Assembly (NCBI RefSeq): GCF_013839445.1
Contig: NZ_JACDIT010000001.1
Location: 1,405,935 to 1,469,934, forward strand
Direction: 5' to 3'
Source: Chthonobacter albigriseus
Lineage (GTDB): Bacteria; Pseudomonadota; Alphaproteobacteria; Rhizobiales; Pleomorphomonadaceae
Length of the DNA stretch: 64,000 bases
Program-made: the position numbers and the translations under genes
In this document: positions 45,688 to 53,653 of the stretch, piece by piece
Layout: each line of letters opens with the position of its first letter
Numbering within the stretch: position 1 is the first letter of the stretch
Notes under the pieces: generated by a model
Told to the model about the DNA's origin: nothing
Seen by the model: the letters and a program-made list of their open reading frames with translations, nothing else
Database searches by the model: none

Positions 45688-46604
45688 TCGAGCCGCTGTT
45701 CGACAAGCTCGCCATCGTCGGCATCGGCCTGCAGGGCTCGTCCATCGCCCGGGGCGCCCGGGTGAAGGGTCTCGTCCGTCGGATCGCCATCGCGGATACC
45801 TCGCCCGACCACCTGGAACGCGCAGAGGCGCTCGCCCTCGGCGACAGCCTGCATGCCGGGGCGGACGCAGCCGTGGAGGATGCCGATCTCGTCATCCTCT
45901 GCGTGCCCGTCGGCGCCTGCGAAGACGTTGCCAAGCTGATTGCACGGGACTTGAAGCCCGGCGCCATCGTCACCGACGTCGGATCGGTAAAGGGCTCCGT
46001 GGTGCGCCAGATGCGGCCGCACTTGCCCGGGCATGTACACTTCATACCCGGCCATCCCGTCGCCGGCACGGAGTACTCAGGTCCGGATGCCGGCTTCGCC
46101 GAACTGTTCGAGAACCGCTGGTGCATCCTGACCCCGGACGAGACGGCCGACCCGACCGCCATCGCGCGGCTCACCGGCTTCTGGCGCGGTCTCGGCGCCA
46201 ACGTGGAGACGATGACGGCCGACCACCACGACCTGGTGCTCGCCATCACCAGCCACGTGCCGCATCTCATCGCCTACAACATCGTGGGAACGGCCGCCGA
46301 CCTGGAGGAGGTGACCCAGTCCGAGGTCATGAAGTTCTCCGCCGGAGGTTTCCGCGATTTCACCCGCATCGCCGCCTCCGATCCCACGATGTGGCGCGAC
46401 GTCTTCCTCCACAACAAGGAAGCGGTGATCGAGGTGCTCGGCCGGTTTACCGAAGACCTGATCGCCTTGCAGCGCCACATCCGCTGGGGCGAGGCCGACG
46501 AACTCTTCGACCTGTTTACCCGCACCCGTGCGATCCGCCGCGGCATCATCGGCATGGGGCAGGAGACGCCCGCGCCCGATTTCGGCCGCCGCAAGGGATC
46601 CTGA
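45684..46604 (+). CDS. Prephenate/arogenate dehydrogenase
   Basis: 306 residues, NAD(P)-dependent, TyrA family. The Rossmann loop [15 protein letters not shown] is at 9-23; [15 protein letters not shown] and [16 protein letters not shown] (substrate site) are conserved. It makes hydroxyphenylpyruvate from prephenate or tyrosine from arogenate; the sequence does not decide which. Operon with hisC and chorismate mutase. Convergent with the DUF2125 gene. Confidence 0.93.
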   Translation: MIEPLFDKLAIVGIGLQGSSIARGARVKGLVRRIAIADTSPDHLERAEALALGDSLHAGADAAVEDADLVILCVPVGACEDVAKLIARDLKPGAIVTDVGSVKGSVVRQMRPHLPGHVHFIPGHPVAGTEYSGPDAGFAELFENRWCILTPDETADPTAIARLTGFWRGLGANVETMTADHHDLVLAITSHVPHLIAYNIVGTAADLEEVTQSEVMKFSAGGFRDFTRIAASDPTMWRDVFLHNKEAVIEVLGRFTEDLIALQRHIRWGEADELFDLFTRTRAIRRGIIGMGQETPAPDFGRRKGS

Positions 46605-46616
46605 GCTCCGGGCGCT

Positions 46617-47618
46617 TCAGAAGAGGCGCGGCGCCGACCCGAGCGGCAGGCCGTTCGCCGTCACCGCGCCGTTGGACATGTCGATTGTCAGCGTGCGGGG
46701 ATTGCCCTCCCCCTCGCCGGCCCTTCCGATCAGCGCGAAGGCAGACCCGAGTGCTGCCAGGACCGGGTTGAGCGGCTTGCCGGCCGCCGCTTGGGCGGTC
46801 AGCCAGTCGATTCGGGTCGCAGTCGCCGTCAGCGTGCCGACAACGGCACCGTCAGAGGCGACCGTGGCGGACCCTTCGGCCTCGATCCGGGTCTCGCCGA
46901 TCTCGACGGCGACCTGCGCAACCTCCGCGCCGCCGCCCGCCGCAGCCCAGGCTGCCAGCCCGTCCGGCGTGCCGTCGATCATGGTCCCGTTCCTGACCCG
47001 CAGCAGGACGCCCGCATCGGCTTCCTCGGGAAGCAGATCCGTCGTCCCAACCAGGCCTGCGGCGCCATTCAGTGTCGCCGAGAACTCCACGTCCGCGGTG
47101 CTGGATGCCGGAGACCGCAGGTGGGCCTCCACGTGCCGCGCGGTCACCCGGCCGATGTCCAGCCCCCCCGCGGTGACGTTGGCCGCCAGATCCTCCGCCG
47201 CGATCGAGACCTGCGGCACCGAACCGCCGTTCGGGTCCGGTCGGAAGCTCGTCGTCAGCGCCGAGAAGGTGCCTTCGAACACCTCGCCTGTCGGCGCGCG
47301 GAAGGTGATCGGGGCCGCAAAGCGGGAAACGATCAGGTCCGGATCATTGACCGACCCGTTCGACTCCAGGCCGGCGGCGCTCATGTGGGTCCCGTCCGGC
47401 AGCGTGATCTCAGGGTTCCTGCAGGAAACCGAGACCCTGAACGGCCAGCCGCCGACGCTCCGGTCCAGACAGATAACGGTGATGCCCTGGGATGCGAGAT
47501 CGCCGATGCCGCGGTCCACGTTCCCGATCACGGTGTCGCGGACCTGCGTCCATGCATAGGTCCACCCCCCGACGATGGCCGCAAGGACGACGAGCAGGGC
47601 GATGAATCTTCCGCGCAT
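46617..47618 (-). CDS. DUF2125 domain protein
   Basis: 333 residues with an N-terminal signal/anchor helix (about 5-23) and a large beta-rich periplasmic region including GGWPFRVSVSCRNP and GTHMSAAGLESNG, typical of DUF2125. Function unknown; the family may act in envelope lipid or glycan processes, but evidence is lacking. It follows the aromatic amino-acid cluster convergently and is divergent from the ChaC-like gene. Confidence 0.82.
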   Translation of the reverse strand: MRGRFIALLVVLAAIVGGWTYAWTQVRDTVIGNVDRGIGDLASQGITVICLDRSVGGWPFRVSVSCRNPEITLPDGTHMSAAGLESNGSVNDPDLIVSRFAAPITFRAPTGEVFEGTFSALTTSFRPDPNGGSVPQVSIAAEDLAANVTAGGLDIGRVTARHVEAHLRSPASSTADVEFSATLNGAAGLVGTTDLLPEEADAGVLLRVRNGTMIDGTPDGLAAWAAAGGGAEVAQVAVEIGETRIEAEGSATVASDGAVVGTLTATATRIDWLTAQAAAGKPLNPVLAALGSAFALIGRAGEGEGNPRTLTIDMSNGAVTANGLPLGSAPRLF

Positions 47619-47733
47619 TCGGAGGGTCCGTGGCTAAGGTCGGCGGTCGGGATCAAGCAGCGCACGTGCCGGGCTTGCCCGGACGGGCCTGCCTCTGCTA
47701 CCCGCTTCCGGTCGACAAGGAAAGGGCGGCGGC

Positions 47734-48258
47734 TTGGCCTTCTGGGTGTTCGGCTACGGCTCCTTGATGTGGAACCCCGGTTTCCCGCATCTGCGCTCCC
47801 TGCAGGGCCTCCTGCGCGGCGCCCATCGTTCGCTCTGCGTCTACTCCTATGTCCATCGCGGCACGCCGGAGCGGCCGGGCCTAGTGTTCGGATTGGACCG
47901 CGGCGGCTCCTGCCGCGGGCTCGCCTTCGAAGTGGCTCCCGCCGATCGGGACGCTGTGATCGCCTATCTGCGCGAACGCGAGCAGGTCACCAGCGTCTAC
48001 ATCGAGGCCGTACGCCCGGTCCGCCTGCTCACCGGCGAAACGGTCGAGGCGCTCACCTACATGGTCGACCGCTCCCATCCGCAATACGCCGGCCGACTCG
48101 ACCATGCGGAGCAGGTGAGGCTGGTCCGCAACGGCGTCGGGCGCTCCGGCGCCAATCCCGATTATGTCCGCTCCACGGCCGCCCATCTGCGCGAACTCGG
48201 GATCAGCGATCATCGCGTGCAAGCGCTGGTCCGTGAATTGGCGATACCCGAGGCCTAG
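47734..48258 (+). CDS. ChaC-like gamma-glutamylcyclotransferase
   Basis: 174 residues of the ChaC family from a TTG start with AAGGAAAGG upstream. The substrate loop FGYGSLMWNPGF near the start and REREQVTSVYIEA (Glu of the active site) with YVRSTAAHLRELG are present. It degrades glutathione to 5-oxoproline and Cys-Gly. Overlaps the convergent plsC end by four bases. Confidence 0.88.
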   Translation: MAFWVFGYGSLMWNPGFPHLRSLQGLLRGAHRSLCVYSYVHRGTPERPGLVFGLDRGGSCRGLAFEVAPADRDAVIAYLREREQVTSVYIEAVRPVRLLTGETVEALTYMVDRSHPQYAGRLDHAEQVRLVRNGVGRSGANPDYVRSTAAHLRELGISDHRVQALVRELAIPEA

Positions 48259-49037
48259 GCGGCGGCGGACTGTCGGAGCCGGGTGACGCGGGCCGCAGCC
48301 TCAGGCCTCAAGGCGGCGCCTCCGTCGGCGGCCTCCAGGAGCAGGCGATCGGAGGCCGCCTCCACCTCGGACTGGAGCTTTACGAGCGCGTCCTTTGGTT
48401 CCAGCCCCGGCGCGATCGGCGGCAGGAACTCCATCACGATCGTTCCCTTGACGTGCGAGGGTGTCCGGCGCGGCCAGAAAACCCCGGAGTTCAGCGCCAC
48501 CGGTACGATCGGGACCTTCAGGTCGCGATAAAGATAGGCAACGCCGATCTTGTAGCGCGGCTCCGCACCCGCTTCCCGTCGTGTCCCCTCAGGGAAGATC
48601 ATGATCTGGCGGTCGCCGCGGACCGCCTCCCGGGCACGCTCGGTCATGTCGGCCAGCGCCTGGCTGCCCTTGCCGCGGTCTACCGGAATCATGCGAGCCC
48701 GCGACGCCCACCAGCCGAACAGCGGCAACCACATCAGTTCGCGTTTCAGGATGAACACCGGATCCGGCACCAGCGGGATCAGCGCCATCGTCTCCCAGGT
48801 CGACTGATGTTTTGCCGCGACGATCGCACCGGTGGTGGGAATGTGCTCGCGCCCGCGGATTTCATGGCGGATGCCGAGCACCGCCCTGTGCAGCGCCATC
48901 ACAGTGTTCGCCCACCAGCGCACGATCGACATGATCTGCGGCGGCTTCAGGAACAGCACGACGGGGGAGCAGACGATCAGCGCGCCGGCCGTCACGAGGT
49001 AGAAGAGCACGTTGAAGATAAAGGTACGGAGGACCAT
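48255..49037 (-). CDS. plsC: 1-acyl-sn-glycerol-3-phosphate acyltransferase
   Basis: 260-residue inner-membrane acyltransferase making phosphatidic acid. N-terminal membrane segment about 8-30. Motif I reads KHQSTWETM, HX4E instead of the common HX4D, an exchange also known among alphaproteobacteria; motif III is FPEGTRRE; VPVALNSGVFWPRR is motif IV. The ydcF-like gene lies 43 bases upstream. Confidence 0.9.
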   Translation of the reverse strand: MVLRTFIFNVLFYLVTAGALIVCSPVVLFLKPPQIMSIVRWWANTVMALHRAVLGIRHEIRGREHIPTTGAIVAAKHQSTWETMALIPLVPDPVFILKRELMWLPLFGWWASRARMIPVDRGKGSQALADMTERAREAVRGDRQIMIFPEGTRREAGAEPRYKIGVAYLYRDLKVPIVPVALNSGVFWPRRTPSHVKGTIVMEFLPPIAPGLEPKDALVKLQSEVEAASDRLLLEAADGGAALRPEAAARVTRLRQSAAA

Positions 49038-49080
49038 GGAGCGACCGGCGCGAGAACGTTCGACGCAGAGACGCTTACCG

Positions 49081-49839
49081 TCAGCGCGCGATCGATGCTA
49101 GTCCGACCGGGGCCTGGTCGCTGCCGGCAAGCGACAATCGCGCACGCGTCGCAATGTACTTCACGTACTCCTCCAGCAGCAGCGTCGCGGTCTCCTGGTT
49201 GGCGTACCAGTGAGCAATGTCCAGTCGGTTCTTGGCCACGGGATAGGCCACCATACGCATCTCCGGCATCGCATGACCGAGCTCTGCGAGCGCCCGCGGC
49301 ATGTGATAGGCGCTGGTGACGACGATCAGCGAACCGAACTCGTGGGCCCGGGCCCACTTCGCGGTCTCCTGCGCATTGCCGATCGTGTTCGCCGCGCGCC
49401 GGTCGAGATCGACGCAACAGTCAAAGAGGGAGGGCCCCGCGTCGACGACCTTGCCGATCTGGCGGGCGCTGGTGTCCGGATGGACGCCGGAGATCAGCAG
49501 CCGCTGGGCCGCGCCGTCGGTGAGGAGATCGATCGCCCCGGAGACGCGTTCAGCTCCTCCCGTCAACACGACGATCCCGTCCGCCTCCGGCCGGTCGGGC
49601 CGTGCGAGGCTGCCGACATAGGTAGCGAAAACCAGGAAACCGCACGCGAACAGGATGCCTGAGACGATGGCGCCGATGAGAAGGAAGCCGAACGCGCGGC
49701 GAACCCAGCGGGGGATCAGTGGATCGCGCATCGAAGGATGCCGGTATTTGCGCGCGCGCGAGGGTTTCGACGGCCGGGAGGCGTCGGTATGAGGGGCCTC
49801 GTAGACGGCGGCCAGGAAGGGCGTCGAACTCGGCTTCAT
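49081..49839 (-). CDS. YdcF family (DUF218) membrane protein
   Basis: 252 residues with a basic N-terminal 45 residues, one membrane helix (about 48-73) and a DUF218 domain: IVVLTGGAERVSGAIDLL, LLISGVHPDT, NAQETAKWARAHEFGSLIVVTSAYH (split: NAQETAKWARA, HEFGSLIVVTSAYHMPRA). Family members act near the envelope and may handle polyprenyl or peptidoglycan precursors. A shorter start (49731) is possible. The rhizobial order ftsE-ftsX-ydcF-plsC is kept here. Confidence 0.88.
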   Translation of the reverse strand: MKPSSTPFLAAVYEAPHTDASRPSKPSRARKYRHPSMRDPLIPRWVRRAFGFLLIGAIVSGILFACGFLVFATYVGSLARPDRPEADGIVVLTGGAERVSGAIDLLTDGAAQRLLISGVHPDTSARQIGKVVDAGPSLFDCCVDLDRRAANTIGNAQETAKWARAHEFGSLIVVTSAYHMPRALAELGHAMPEMRMVAYPVAKNRLDIAHWYANQETATLLLEEYVKYIATRARLSLAGSDQAPVGLASIAR

Positions 49840-49915
49840 CGCGGAACCATTCTATGCGATTGCGGCCGCCTCTGGGCAAGTCCCAGTTTGAGGCACTCTG
49901 CCGCCTGTTTTCGCA

Positions 49916-50866
49916 TCACTCGATGGTGGCGAGGGAACGCCGCACCGCAAGCCTGGAGGTTGCAGCCGTCAGCACCGCCACAGCGCCGACCAGCACGACG
50001 ATGCCGAGAAACCCGGGCAGCCCGATCGAGAGGCCGCCGAGCAGGGTGTCCATCTGCGCGGCGCCGGGTAGCCCCGAGGACTCCCGGAACAGGATCGCGA
50101 GCGCGATGAAGAGCACCAGCGCCAGACCGCCGCCGATCAGACCGCCGCGGATCCCGAGCAGAAGAAAGTGATGCTGGAACTCGCCCGCGATGAACCGATC
50201 TTCTGCACCGCAGAAATGAAGGACCTCGATGATCTGCCGGTTGCCGGCCATGGCAGCGCGTGTGGCGAACACCACGGACAGCACCATGGCGACGAGCACC
50301 AGCACCAGCACCGCGATGCCGACCGCGACCATCGATCCCGCCATCGCGCGCAACCGGTCCACCCAGGCGGCGTGGTCGTCCAGACTGCCACCTTGGATCT
50401 GGGTGCGAACGGCTTCGCTCAGGCCGGCGACGTCGAACAGAGCCGGATCGTCCACGGTCACCACAACCAGACGCGGCACGGGCAAGGCCGCCAGATCGAC
50501 CCCTGCGCCGAGCCACGGTTCCAGCAAGCGTCGCGTTTCCTCGTCGCTGAGCGCGCGCGCCGACGCAACGCCCGGAAATTCGCCCGCCAGCGCTGCGGCC
50601 TTGCTCAGTTCTGCGGTGATGTCGGTCCCATCGAGCGGCCTGACCTCGATAGTCACTTCCCGGCCGATGTCCGACTGCCAGGCTCGAGCCGCCGCGTCCA
50701 CCATCGTGACGGCGCCAATCGTCAGGCTGGCGAGAAACGTCATGATGGCGATCACGAGGGTGAGTGCCCGTCCGGCGATCGTCTGCGGTGGAACGATCGG
50801 AGTGCGGGTCCGCGATGGCTCGGATCGCGTCGCCGCGTCGTCCTCGGCGGGGGCGGCGGCGCTCAT
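49916..50866 (-). CDS. ftsX: Cell division protein FtsX
   Basis: 316-residue permease-type subunit of FtsEX. A cytosolic N-terminus (about 1-35), helix 1 (about 38-57), a periplasmic loop (about 60-165) and three further helices (about 171-195, 227-250, 275-300) match the FtsX topology. FtsEX recruits and activates amidase regulators at the septum. Its start overlaps the ftsE stop in ATGA. Confidence 0.92.
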   Translation of the reverse strand: MSAAAPAEDDAATRSEPSRTRTPIVPPQTIAGRALTLVIAIMTFLASLTIGAVTMVDAAARAWQSDIGREVTIEVRPLDGTDITAELSKAAALAGEFPGVASARALSDEETRRLLEPWLGAGVDLAALPVPRLVVVTVDDPALFDVAGLSEAVRTQIQGGSLDDHAAWVDRLRAMAGSMVAVGIAVLVLVLVAMVLSVVFATRAAMAGNRQIIEVLHFCGAEDRFIAGEFQHHFLLLGIRGGLIGGGLALVLFIALAILFRESSGLPGAAQMDTLLGGLSIGLPGFLGIVVLVGAVAVLTAATSRLAVRRSLATIE

Positions 50867-51522
50867 TCGTAGATCTCCATCCGTCCGCCGGCGAGCACCA
50901 GCCGCCGCGCTTCGTACTGATTCATCAGCGTAAGGTCGTGCGTGGCGATCACCACGGCGGTGCCGAGCCGGTTGAGCTCCACGAAAAGGCGGAGCAGGCG
51001 CCGCGCGAGGGGGGCATCGACGTTGCCTGTCGGCTCGTCGGCGAGCAGAATCTCCGGCTTGGTGATCAAGGCGCGCGCGATGGCCGCCCGCTGCTTCTCG
51101 CCACCGGAGAGGATGGGCGGAAGCACGTGCATCCGCTCGCCGAGGCCCACCCAGTGCAACAACTCGACCACATCGGTGCGATAGCTGCTCTCGTCGATTC
51201 CCTGCACGCGATACGGCAGCGCCACGTTTTCATAGGTCGTGAGGTGGTCGAGAAGCCGGAAGTCCTGGAACACCATGCCGATGCGTCGGCGGATCTTCGG
51301 CAGTTCGCCCGGCACGATCCGCATCGTGTCCCGCCCGAACATGCTGATCAGCCCGCGCGTCGGCTTCAGCGACATGAACAGCAGGCGGAGCAGCGTCGTC
51401 TTGCCCGCACCGGACGGACCGGTCAGGAACTGGAACGAGCGCGGCTCCACGGCGAAGGTCAGGTCGCTCAGCACTTCCGGCCCCATGCCATACCTGAGGC
51501 CAACATTCTCGAAGCGGATCAC
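50863..51522 (-). CDS. ftsE: Cell division ATP-binding protein FtsE
   Basis: 219 residues from a GTG with GGGGTGA upstream (a GTG at 51537 would add five). ABC ATPase: Walker A GPSGAGKT (35-42), signature LSGGEKQR, Walker B ILLADEPTGN and the switch His in ATHDLTL. Powers FtsX in septal cell-wall hydrolysis. The CtrA-type box lies 71 bases before the start. Confidence 0.95.
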   Translation of the reverse strand: MIRFENVGLRYGMGPEVLSDLTFAVEPRSFQFLTGPSGAGKTTLLRLLFMSLKPTRGLISMFGRDTMRIVPGELPKIRRRIGMVFQDFRLLDHLTTYENVALPYRVQGIDESSYRTDVVELLHWVGLGERMHVLPPILSGGEKQRAAIARALITKPEILLADEPTGNVDAPLARRLLRLFVELNRLGTAVVIATHDLTLMNQYEARRLVLAGGRMEIYE

Positions 51523-51592
51523 GACATCACCCCGCACCCGGCATCCGGCCCGCGGCGGGCGGAGCGGCCGGTCTCATCGTGAAAGCGTAGCG

Positions 51593-51607
51593 TTAACGGA
51601 TCGTTAA
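51593..51607. promoter_or_regulatory. CtrA-type box TTAA-CGGATCG-TTAA between ftsE and the cpdR run
   Basis: A perfect TTAA-N7-TTAA full site in the 213-base divergent gap. In the forward direction a GCTAGTC hexamer region (51623-51629) lies about 16 bases after the second TTAA, the spacing expected for a CtrA-activated -10. It could control ftsEX, the MJ0042-hpt-cpdR run, or both. Confidence 0.65.
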
Positions 51608-51635
51608 TCAATGTCAGCGTCCGCTAGTCCTGCAA

Positions 51636-51657
51636 CGGGACAGGGAGGTCTGTCCCG
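51636..51657. repeat. Inverted repeat CGGGACA-N8-TGTCCCG
   Basis: Perfect 7-bp inverted repeat in the leader of the MJ0042-type gene, downstream of the CtrA-type box. The same heptamers form inverted repeats near 10339 and 10670. May be a hairpin in the mRNA. Confidence 0.35.
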
Positions 51658-51735
51658 CCGCATGTGATTCGCACCTCCGGCGGACAATGCCTGGACATTG
51701 GGGCAGCGTCACGGGGACGGTACCGATCGGAAGCC

Positions 51736-52668
51736 ATGAAGATCAGCTGTCCGAACTGCGAGGCGACTTATCAGTTGGCGGACCGCGCGATCGGCGCGAC
51801 GGGCCGCAAGGTCCGCTGCACCCGCTGCGGCACGATCTGGCATGCCCTGCCGACCCTGCCGGAGCCCGACGAGGACGATGCCCCCTCCTGGGCTGACGCG
51901 GCACGCAGCCGCGGCTCTGCGGATGACACCGAGGTCGATGCGTGGCGCGCCGCTCTCAGCGACGACGAACAGGCCGCGGCCAGCGAAGATCCCGACGACG
52001 CGGAACCGGACGCGACCACCGGCAGCAATGTGGTCCCCTTCAAGCCGATCCCCGATCCTGACCCGACCGAAGAGGACGTGGCATCCGATGTCACCGCCGC
52101 GGAACCGACGGCGACGGCAGAGGCCGATGTGATCGACCAGGAGCCCGCCGGATTCTCCAAGGAGAAGCGCGCGGCGATCCGGGGGAACAAGAAGGCGCCC
52201 AAGCGCGTGCGGCCGGGCCGCAAGTCCACCCCGATGCCATCCGGCGTCCTGGCTCTCATCATCCTCCTGATCACGGGTGGTGCCGTCGCCGGCGCGATAG
52301 CATGGCGCGACGTGGTGGTCAGCCTCCAGCCCGATTTCGCCGGCCTCTACGAGATGGTCGGCATGAAGGTCAACCTTCGCGGCTTGGAGATCGTCGACGT
52401 CAAGACCTACCGCGAGGTCGACGGCGCCACACCCGTGCTGGTCGTGGAGGGAGAAGTCACCAACATCGATATGAAGATCAGAAGCGTTCCGACGCTTCGT
52501 TTCGGCTTGCGTTCCGCCGCCGGCCGTGAGGTCTATGCTTGGACCATGGCGCCCGGCAAGAACGAATTGGACCCCGGCGAGCGCCTGCCCTTCAAGAGTC
52601 GGCTTCCGGCACCTCCGGATGCTGCGACGGACGTTCAGGTTCGATTTACCGATCGTGCGGGATCCTGA
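51736..52668 (+). CDS. MJ0042-type zinc-ribbon membrane protein
   Basis: 310 residues. An N-terminal zinc ribbon (Cys5, Cys8, Cys28, Cys31 in CPNC and CTRC) is followed by an acidic, low-complexity stretch (about 45-150), a basic segment, one membrane helix (about 175-195, LALIILLITGG) and a C-terminal beta domain of the DUF3426 kind (VDGATPVLVVEGEVTN). The function is unknown. The ATG at 51736 has GGAAG upstream. First gene of a run with hpt (22 bases) and cpdR. Confidence 0.82.
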   Translation: MKISCPNCEATYQLADRAIGATGRKVRCTRCGTIWHALPTLPEPDEDDAPSWADAARSRGSADDTEVDAWRAALSDDEQAAASEDPDDAEPDATTGSNVVPFKPIPDPDPTEEDVASDVTAAEPTATAEADVIDQEPAGFSKEKRAAIRGNKKAPKRVRPGRKSTPMPSGVLALIILLITGGAVAGAIAWRDVVVSLQPDFAGLYEMVGMKVNLRGLEIVDVKTYREVDGATPVLVVEGEVTNIDMKIRSVPTLRFGLRSAAGREVYAWTMAPGKNELDPGERLPFKSRLPAPPDAATDVQVRFTDRAGS

Positions 52669-52690
52669 GCGTCGAAAGAGTGGAGTTTGC

Positions 52691-53236
52691 ATGACGACCA
52701 GGACCATCGACGTCCTCTACTCCGAGGAAGCGATCGCGGAGCGTGTCGCCGCGATCGCCGACCGGATCGCCGAGGACAGGCCCGAGCGGCTTCTCGTCGT
52801 CGCCATTCTCAAGGGCAGCTTCATGTTCGCCGCCGACCTCATGCGTGCTCTGCACCGGGTCGGCCTGGAACCGCAGGTGGAGTTCATGATGCTCTCCAGC
52901 TACGGCGAAGCGACGGTTTCGTCAGGGACCGTGCGCATCGTTCGCGACATTGACACCGACGTGAAGGGGCGCGACGTCCTGATAGTCGATGACATCCTGG
53001 AGTCCGGGCGCACGCTCGCCTTCGCCCGCCGCCTCATCGCCGAGCGCGGCGCCTCGCGCGTCAAGGTGGCCGTGCTCCTGGAGAAACCGGGCAAGCGCAA
53101 GGCGGAGATCCAAGCCGATCACGTCGGCTTCGTGTGTCCCGACGAGTTCGTGGTGGGTTACGGAATGGACGCCGCCCATGCATGGCGTCAACTGCCGTTC
53201 GTCGGCGTGATCAAGGACGCCGGCAGCGGCGCGTGA
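52691..53236 (+). CDS. hpt: Hypoxanthine phosphoribosyltransferase
   Basis: 181 residues. The PRPP-binding loop DVLIVDDILESGRT spans 95-108, and VVAILKGSFMFAADL is the N-terminal family motif. It salvages hypoxanthine (and guanine) to IMP/GMP in the cytosol. The ATG has GGAG six bases upstream. The neighbourhood of hpt and cpdR is typical for Rhizobiales. Confidence 0.95.
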   Translation: MTTRTIDVLYSEEAIAERVAAIADRIAEDRPERLLVVAILKGSFMFAADLMRALHRVGLEPQVEFMMLSSYGEATVSSGTVRIVRDIDTDVKGRDVLIVDDILESGRTLAFARRLIAERGASRVKVAVLLEKPGKRKAEIQADHVGFVCPDEFVVGYGMDAAHAWRQLPFVGVIKDAGSGA

Positions 53237-53253
53237 CGAAAGGGTCGGAGGAG

Positions 53254-53649
53254 ATGGCCAACATCCTGCTCACCGAGGACGACGACAGCGTCCGCACCTT
53301 CGTGAAGCGCGCCCTGGAACTGGATGGTCACGCCGTCACCACAGCCGATGACGGCGGCATGGCGCTCGAGATCCTGCAGGAGCGCAACGGCGACTTCGAT
53401 CTTCTCCTCTCAGACATCACGATGCCGGTGATGGACGGCATCGCGCTGGCGTTGGCGACCGCGCGCGATTGGCCTGATCTGACGATCCTGCTGATGACCG
53501 GCTACGCCGACCAGCGCGAACGCGCCCACGGACTGGATGCCCTGGTCCACGACGTGGTGCCGAAGCCGTTCTCCCTGGCGGACATTCGCCGCGCGGTCGA
53601 CGAGGCGATAGCCGTGCGCCCGCTCGGCGTCCGGAGAATGGCTGGGTGA
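53254..53649 (+). CDS. cpdR: CpdR-type cell-cycle response regulator
   Basis: 131-residue single-domain receiver starting MANILLTEDDDSVRTF with GGAGGAG upstream. Phospho-acceptor Asp54, acidic Asp9-Asp10, Thr82 and Lys104 are present. The motif GIALALATARDWPDLTILLMTGYADQRERAHGLDALVHDVV, here cited in parts (LTILLMTGYADQ, HGLDALVHDVV), is characteristic of CpdR. In Caulobacter unphosphorylated CpdR primes ClpXP and takes part in CtrA degradation. Convergent with the TIGR02302 gene. Confidence 0.92.
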   Translation: MANILLTEDDDSVRTFVKRALELDGHAVTTADDGGMALEILQERNGDFDLLLSDITMPVMDGIALALATARDWPDLTILLMTGYADQRERAHGLDALVHDVVPKPFSLADIRRAVDEAIAVRPLGVRRMAG

Positions 53650-53653
53650 AGCC

